5,733 nucleotides of DNA, taken from the NCBI GenBank assembly GCA_020849825.1, contig JADZFP010000106.1, positions 1 to 5,733 of the forward strand, given 5' to 3'. A model generated the notes under the pieces. It was given only the letters and a program-made list of their open reading frames with translations. It had not been told where the DNA came from and made no database searches. Shown here piece by piece: positions 1 through 3,547 of the stretch. Made by a program: the position numbers and the translations under genes. The DNA comes from Saprospiraceae bacterium (GTDB lineage: Bacteria; Bacteroidota; Bacteroidia; Chitinophagales; Saprospiraceae). Each line of letters starts with the position of its first letter. Positions within the stretch are counted from its first letter, which is position 1.

Positions 1-318
1 AAACAAATCCTGCAGCGCTACAACGAACTCCAGGACATCATCGCCATCCTCGGTATGGAAGAACTCTCCGATGAGGATAAAATGGTCGTTTCCCGCGCCC
101 GCCGCGTACAACGCTTCCTCTCTCAGCCCTTCCACGTAGCCGAGCAGTTCACCGGCCTCAAAGGCGTACTCGTACCGATCGACGAAACCATCCGCGGTTT
201 CAACATGATCATGGACGGCGAAGTGGACGAATACCCCGAGGCAGCGTTCAACCTCGTGGGCACCATCGACGAAGCCATCGAGAAAGGCAAAAAAATGCTG
301 GCTGAAGCAACGAAATAA
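1..318 (+). CDS. atpD: F-type ATP synthase F1 subunit beta, C-terminal part (5' truncated by window)
   Basis: This is the C-terminal 105 residues of the catalytic beta subunit of the F1F0 ATP synthase, which makes ATP at the cytoplasmic face of the inner membrane. The frame is open from base 1 and ends with TAA at 316-318, so the nucleotide-binding part (Walker A/B) lies outside the window. The residues EELSDED (58-78) are the counterpart of the family's DELSEED loop, which contacts the central gamma stalk and transmits torque. The stretch RARRVQRFLSQPF followed by VAEQFTG and GTIDEAIEKG is typical of the beta C-terminal helical domain. The ATG at 55 is internal and not the true start. The epsilon gene atpC follows after 94 bp, the usual atpD-atpC order. 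Nothing looks broken. The identification is close to certain from the conserved C-terminal sequence. Confidence 0.97.
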   Translation, partial: KQILQRYNELQDIIAILGMEELSDEDKMVVSRARRVQRFLSQPFHVAEQFTGLKGVLVPIDETIRGFNMIMDGEVDEYPEAAFNLVGTIDEAIEKGKKMLAEATK

Positions 319-321
319 TAT

Positions 322-396
322 AATGATGAATGAGGAATGATGAATGGAAAGCGCCCAAAATGCGCAATGGACATTCATCATTCCTCATTCATAATT
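322..396. repeat. Near-perfect 25-bp inverted repeat (REP/MITE-like) between atpD and atpC
   Basis: The left arm 322-346 and the right arm 372-396 are reverse complements at 24 of 25 positions; the only mismatch pairs G325 with A393. The left arm is itself two copies of AATGATGAATG (322-332 and 336-346) separated by AGG. The 25-bp loop carries a small GCGC/GCGC stem (351-354 with 362-365). After the right arm a further partial unit, CATCATT (397-403), follows. The low-complexity ATGAAT/ATTCAT composition differs from the G+C-rich genes on either side and resembles short dispersed intergenic palindromes. Within the atp transcript it would form a long hairpin without a following U-tract, so it is not a standard terminator. 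Dispersal in the genome is inference. Confidence 0.8.
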
Positions 397-418
397 CATC
401 ATTAGCAGAATTATGAAT
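387..418 (+). promoter_or_regulatory. Possible alternative hairpin covering the atpC start codon
   Basis: ATTCATAATTC (387-397) and GAATTATGAAT (408-418) are perfectly complementary over 11 bp around a 10-base loop. The second arm contains the atpC ATG (413-415). Bases 387-396 also form the outer part of the right arm of the 322-396 inverted repeat, so the two structures exclude each other. The short stem has only two G-C pairs and is weak; the long stem should normally win and leave the start codon free. A regulatory role is inference only; the pairing may simply reflect repeat-derived sequence at the start codon. Confidence 0.3.
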
Positions 419-661
419 CTGACCATACTTTCTCCCGAATCCGAAATCTTTTCGGGCGCCGTCAAATCGGTCAAGGTGCCGGGCAGTCTGGGTTATTTCC
501 AGTTGCTCGAAAACCACGCCCCCATCGTTTCCTCGCTGGGCAAAGGCGATGTCACCATCGTCAAAGACAACGGGCAAACTATGACGCTCTCCGTGGAAGG
601 CGGATTCGTGGAAATGCTGAACAACGATGTATCGTTGCTGATTTCGGGCGTTAAGGGATAA
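413..661 (+). CDS. atpC: F-type ATP synthase F1 subunit epsilon, short form
   Basis: The 82-residue product is the epsilon subunit, which sits on the central stalk of F1 with gamma and couples F1 to the membrane c-ring. The N-terminal beta-sandwich is recognisable: MNLTILSPESEIFSG, then VKSVKVPGSLGYFQLLENHAP (with the family's G-x-F/L-x-x-L-x-x-H-A-P signature), then VEGGFVEMLNNDVSLLISG. The protein stops there. Typical bacterial epsilon is about 130-140 residues and has a C-terminal pair of helices that inhibits ATP hydrolysis; that part is absent. Short epsilon subunits of this kind are known in Bacteroidota, so this is probably natural and not a truncation. The ATG at 413 is chosen because it starts exactly at the conserved N-terminus. 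No Shine-Dalgarno is visible upstream (ttagcagaatt), as is common in this phylum. A strong terminator follows 24 bp after the stop. Confidence 0.95.
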   Translation: MNLTILSPESEIFSGAVKSVKVPGSLGYFQLLENHAPIVSSLGKGDVTIVKDNGQTMTLSVEGGFVEMLNNDVSLLISGVKG

Positions 662-684
662 TTTCCCGTATCAATTTCCGGAGT

Positions 685-727
685 AAAAGCCGTTTCATCT
701 CATTGTGAGGGATGAAACGGCTTTTTT
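685..727. terminator. Bidirectional rho-independent terminator between convergent genes
   Basis: AAAAGCCGTTTCATC (685-699) and GATGAAACGGCTTTT (711-725) form a perfect 15-bp stem with an 11-base loop. On the plus strand the stem runs into T6 (722-727), ending the atp transcript 24 bp after the atpC stop. On the minus strand the A-run 685-688 gives a T4 end, so the same hairpin can stop the convergent gene whose stop codon is at 747-749. Confidence 0.93.
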
Positions 728-746
728 GTTGAACCGGATCAGATGG

Positions 747-3467
747 CTATCGACTGAGCACCAACCGCCCGCGACCAACCACCCGCTCCCCGGCCATAAA
801 CCGGTAATAGTACAGGCCTTCGGGCAAGATCGGCAACACCGTCCGAAAACCCAGACCCGACTCACCCTGCAACGCTGATACCTCGCGGCCGAGGGCATCG
901 TATAAGCGCCATTGGTCCGCTGCGCCAAAGTAGAGATGCACCTGCCCGGAAGACGGATTGGGCCAAAGTGCCGGAATTTCATGGCCTTCCAAAACTTCGG
1001 TACCGCTGACAAATTCTACTATAAATGTCGAATCATACGTACAACCTGCCCCATCGGTCAGGGTCAGCAGGTATTCTCCTGGTAATATCTCGTCTACCTG
1101 CGCCGAGGTATCTCCTGTATTCCAGAGGAACTGAAAAGGCCCTAACCCCACCTGGACGTCGACCTGAATACTGCCATTGGATACTGTCGGCCCGCTGGCA
1201 GGCTGTATTTGAGCGTCGAGCAGGGGCATTGGCGGCTCACCGACAAGTTGCACAATACTATCACGGCAGCCCAGGGCATCAACAACAAGAAGCGTGTACA
1301 GTCCAGCTGGCAAGTCGCTCAATTCAGGCGTATCATCGCCGGTGCTCCACACAAGATCGTATGGCTGCACGGCGCCCGTCACCGCACCGAACAGGTAGCC
1401 ATCGGCCGCACCGGCACACACCAGCGTATCGCCCCACACGCTCAATTGAGGATCAGACCCCGGCGGGATGGCGACCGATTCGGTCGCCGTGCGGCCCCGC
1501 GCATCGGTCAGCGTAAACGAATAATTGCCCGGCGCCAGCCCAATAGTGTCCGCACCGCTATTCGCGCCTTCCGACCACACAAAGCCCAAGGGCTCGCAGG
1601 CATCTGCCACCAGCCAACGAACACTTCCCGATGGCGGCGATCCGCAGGCAGCGCGCACAAGCGGTTGTGCCGAAAGACTCAGCGGCGGGCTTTCCAAAGC
1701 GCCAATGTCCACAGTGCCGTTCTGTATGCGGGGATGGCCCGCAAGATCGTACAACAGGCCCTGCTGCTCCACCAGATTATTGTCACCGGCATTGATCGCC
1801 GGCGAACAGGGCAACAGCCTGAAATCATGGGCTGCCGTATCGACAAACATCGGATCGGCGCCGAATATCATGCCGGGGCCGAGGGTGTAGGCGTTCGCAA
1901 CTTCCTCTACATCGGTTAAATTATATGATAGTAACACATCATATAAGGGCTCGTTATCGTTATCAAAATATACAAAATCCGGATTGCCTTCAAAAGAATT
2001 ATTTCCGACAACTATTGTATTGGACATGAAATATTTATAAGATCCAGTTATCGCCACCTGTTTATTATTAATAAAACTACAATTTATAATTGAGTCACAA
2101 TAAATATCCAATTCATTATTATCATAAAATGTATTATTTGAAAAATCATAAAAATACGATAAATCAGTGCCCACTATATTTGTTTGTGAATAATATTCGT
2201 TTTTATATACAAATAAATAATCATATTTTATATTCACCTGATCATAATTAGTAGAATTACCCGCTATAATAAAAATATAATTGTTATTAAATATTGTATC
2301 TTTTACAAGATTAATTTTTCCTCCAGTGTTTGAGCCTAAACTTACATTAGCATATTTATTTTCATAAAATAAACTATTTGAAAAATAAAACTCTGCGCTT
2401 TTTTCAACACTTTCCAAAAGAATACTCGCATTTTTATTATCGTGTATATTCATCTTTTGAAAATAGACTACCATGGTTCCAATATTCGATTCTGCATCAA
2501 AGGAAAACAAGTAGTTACCGCCTTCATTAAATCCCGTAACCTCAGTGTTTTCTACTACGACACATGTGTTTGCTATTCTTGGCCGACCAGTCCACAAACA
2601 ACTGCCGCCAATATTATTGCTATCATACGTCCTTCCCCCCTCAAAAAAACACCCCGAAATATGCAAAGTATCAGCCCGTTCCGAGTCTAACCAATACAAG
2701 GCCCCGCCATATTTGTTCGCCTCGTTGTGCACAAACGCGCAACGATAGAAGTCGCGCGGCCGCTCCAACCAACTGCCGCCGTCGCGCGCCACGGCGCCAC
2801 CGTTGTTCAGGGCGCTGCGGTTGCGCACAAAGTGGCAATTGTCGAAAGACGGCGCTACCGAACCCGTTCCGCTGCCGTTGACGTACACGGCCCCTCCGCT
2901 GCGAAGCGCCGTATTGTGCTCGAAACTGCAGTTGCGGATCGTCGGGTAAGCTTCCCCGTCCTGCCCCATGATGTACAGAGCCGCCCCGGATACGCCCGCC
3001 TGACCATTGCTGATCCCGCCCTGGTTGGCCTGCCCGTCGCGCAGGATAAATCCATCGAGTACCGTACTGGTATCGGGGTACGCCATGTACAAAATGGTGT
3101 AACTGTTGTCGAGGCTGTCGTCTGGCACACCTAGGTCGCCGCTCAGCACGGTCGGATGCTCGGTCCACTCGCGCTCGGACTCATCCAGTTCCGTGCCGGC
3201 AAAACCGCCCAACAGCGCAACGCCCGGCGACAACTGAAAACGCGCCGTACGGTCGCCCGTTTCGGAGGGCCGGTAAACGCCCTCGGCCACCCATATCTCG
3301 TCGCCGGCCACTGCCAGCGCCAATGCGTCATGCAGATTGGTGAAAGCATCCGTCCAGTTTTGACCGGTGTTCTGGCCAGCGGCTTCGGCACTCACGTACC
3401 AGCGGGTGGGTTGCTGTGCAGACAACAAAAGGGGGAGTAATACGAGGAGTAAAATGAAGATTCGCAT
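747..3467 (-). CDS. T9SS-exported beta-helix surface protein with SprB-like repeats
   Basis: A 906-residue secreted protein, probably a surface adhesin or polysaccharide-binding protein; the substrate is unknown. Residues 1-17 are a signal peptide (MR, then a Leu-rich core, cleavage near LSA|QQ). Residues 22-140 match the usual Bacteroidota beta-helix entry (RWYVSAEA, NWTDAF, GDEIWVAEGVYRP, GGFAGTELDESE, TVLSGDLG). Residues 180-260 hold coils with FxxN...GGA(V/L). Residues 538-594 are a choice-of-anchor-Q-type cap (DPMFVD, DFRLLPCSPAINAGD, VDIGALES). Three SprB-like repeats follow (about 607-670, 678-746, 751-820), then a T9SS type A sorting domain (about 830-906; WPNPSSGQVHLYF, YDALGREV, LPEGLYYYRF) that directs export and surface attachment. 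No catalytic triad is evident. The ATG at 3465-3467 is chosen because it begins the signal peptide; no Shine-Dalgarno is seen. The middle, residues about 296-518, is strikingly A+T-rich (see separate entry). Family assignment is firm, function is not. Confidence 0.93.
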   Translation of the reverse strand: MRIFILLLVLLPLLLSAQQPTRWYVSAEAAGQNTGQNWTDAFTNLHDALALAVAGDEIWVAEGVYRPSETGDRTARFQLSPGVALLGGFAGTELDESEREWTEHPTVLSGDLGVPDDSLDNSYTILYMAYPDTSTVLDGFILRDGQANQGGISNGQAGVSGAALYIMGQDGEAYPTIRNCSFEHNTALRSGGAVYVNGSGTGSVAPSFDNCHFVRNRSALNNGGAVARDGGSWLERPRDFYRCAFVHNEANKYGGALYWLDSERADTLHISGCFFEGGRTYDSNNIGGSCLWTGRPRIANTCVVVENTEVTGFNEGGNYLFSFDAESNIGTMVVYFQKMNIHDNKNASILLESVEKSAEFYFSNSLFYENKYANVSLGSNTGGKINLVKDTIFNNNYIFIIAGNSTNYDQVNIKYDYLFVYKNEYYSQTNIVGTDLSYFYDFSNNTFYDNNELDIYCDSIINCSFINNKQVAITGSYKYFMSNTIVVGNNSFEGNPDFVYFDNDNEPLYDVLLSYNLTDVEEVANAYTLGPGMIFGADPMFVDTAAHDFRLLPCSPAINAGDNNLVEQQGLLYDLAGHPRIQNGTVDIGALESPPLSLSAQPLVRAACGSPPSGSVRWLVADACEPLGFVWSEGANSGADTIGLAPGNYSFTLTDARGRTATESVAIPPGSDPQLSVWGDTLVCAGAADGYLFGAVTGAVQPYDLVWSTGDDTPELSDLPAGLYTLLVVDALGCRDSIVQLVGEPPMPLLDAQIQPASGPTVSNGSIQVDVQVGLGPFQFLWNTGDTSAQVDEILPGEYLLTLTDGAGCTYDSTFIVEFVSGTEVLEGHEIPALWPNPSSGQVHLYFGAADQWRLYDALGREVSALQGESGLGFRTVLPILPEGLYYYRFMAGERVVGRGRLVLSR
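1008..1649 (-). repeat. Three tandem SprB-like protein repeats
   Basis: Residues about 607-820 of the 906-residue protein hold three diverged copies of roughly 65-70 residues. Each has the core W-S/N-x-G (FVWSEG, LVWSTG, FLWNTG), then a Gly turn with a Tyr strand (LAPGNYSFTLTDARG, LPAGLYTLLVVDALG, LPGEYLLTLTDGAG), often closing with GC. This is the pattern of the SprB repeat, named after the mobile gliding adhesin of Flavobacterium johnsoniae, and common in T9SS cargo as a stalk between the functional domain and the sorting domain. The first copy lacks the final Cys (GRTATES). Confidence 0.75.
1915..2580 (-). other. In-frame A+T-rich segment inside the beta-helix gene
   Basis: By hand count, bases 1921-2580 are about 26% G+C (175 of 660), with a minimum of 15% in 2101-2160. 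The neighbouring 60-base blocks are 55-58% downstream in the gene (1801-1920) and 60-75% upstream (2701-2820). The change at about 1915 is abrupt; at the other end G+C climbs gradually over 2461-2700. The frame stays open throughout and encodes residues about 296-518, rich in Asn, Tyr, Ile, Phe, Lys and Ser, still with beta-helix-like short hydrophobic/Asn alternation (SLFYENKY, TIFNNNYIF, NTFYDNN, CSFINNKQ). Of the 21 codons at 2097-2159 only two end in G or C, against 14 of the last 19 sense codons of the gene. This suggests separate origin or relaxed composition of the central coils. Confidence 0.85.
2635..2649 (-). other. Adjacent homopolymer tracts in coding sequence
   Basis: On the coding strand a T7 run (2643-2649) is followed after two bases by a G6 run (2635-2640), encoding FFEGG near residues 274-278. 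Such runs are prone to slippage during replication or transcription. They lie at the edge of the A+T-rich segment. In this copy the frame is intact. Confidence 0.6.
2682..2930 (-). repeat. Tandem Pmp-like beta-helix coils (FxxN...GGA)
   Basis: Residues about 180-262 contain three coils with the pattern C-x-F-x-x-N followed by GGA(V/L): CSFEHNTALRSGGAVY, CHFVRNRSALNNGGAV and CAFVHNEANKYGGALY, spaced 31-33 residues apart. A degenerate fourth, CFFEGGRTYDSNNIGGSC, follows. The FxxN/GGA(I,L,V) pair is the hallmark of polymorphic-membrane-protein-type beta-helix coils, first known from chlamydial adhesins. The strict motif ends where the A+T-rich part begins. Confidence 0.75.
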
Positions 3468-3477
3468 AAAACATGGA

Positions 3478-3521
3478 TTTAAAAACTATCCCTTGCCGGC
3501 AAATATTCTACCGGCAAGGGA
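3478..3521 (-). terminator. Hairpin terminator between the two T9SS cargo genes
   Basis: TCCCTTGCCGG (3489-3499) and CCGGCAAGGGA (3511-3521) form a perfect 11-bp stem with an 11-base loop. On the minus strand it is followed after TAG by T5 (3485-3481), which fits a rho-independent terminator for the upstream gene ending at 3548. The left arm also contains the palindrome TTGCCGGCAA (3493-3502). The T-run ends only 13 bases before the ATG of the next gene, so this hairpin could also act as an attenuator or as the 5' end of the downstream mRNA; that part is inference. No plus-strand gene needs it. Confidence 0.75.
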
Positions 3522-3547
3522 GGGTAGTGAAAAAGGTGTTGATCGTA

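Noticed and set aside
123..374. Minus-strand open frame across the end of atpD and the inverted repeat
   Set aside because: Antisense to well-conserved atpD sequence; its N-terminus is merely the palindromic repeat read in reverse.
322..403. CRISPR-like or tandem-repeat array between atpD and atpC
   Set aside because: The repeated 11-bp units are arranged as an inverted pair with 3-base separators, with no spacers of regular length; it is a palindromic intergenic element.
1209..1919. A 236-codon plus-strand open frame opposite the SprB-like repeats
   Set aside because: Basic, low-complexity translation without motifs, and it ends where the opposite gene becomes A+T-rich, as expected for a composition-driven shadow frame.
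1915..2580. Insertion sequence or prophage fragment as the cause of the A+T-rich stretch
   Set aside because: No transposase motif, terminal inverted repeat or target duplication was found, and the frame of the host gene reads straight through with beta-helix-like sequence.
2671..3168. A 165-codon minus-strand frame overlapping the beta-helix gene
   Set aside because: It is the main gene in another frame, extremely Arg-rich, without a plausible start or domain.
3474..3488. Possible Bacteroidota -7 box (TAGTTTTT, one base from TAnnTTTG) for the 906-residue gene
   Set aside because: It coincides with the terminator T-run and no -33 TTG element lies at the right distance, so it is not reported as a promoter.
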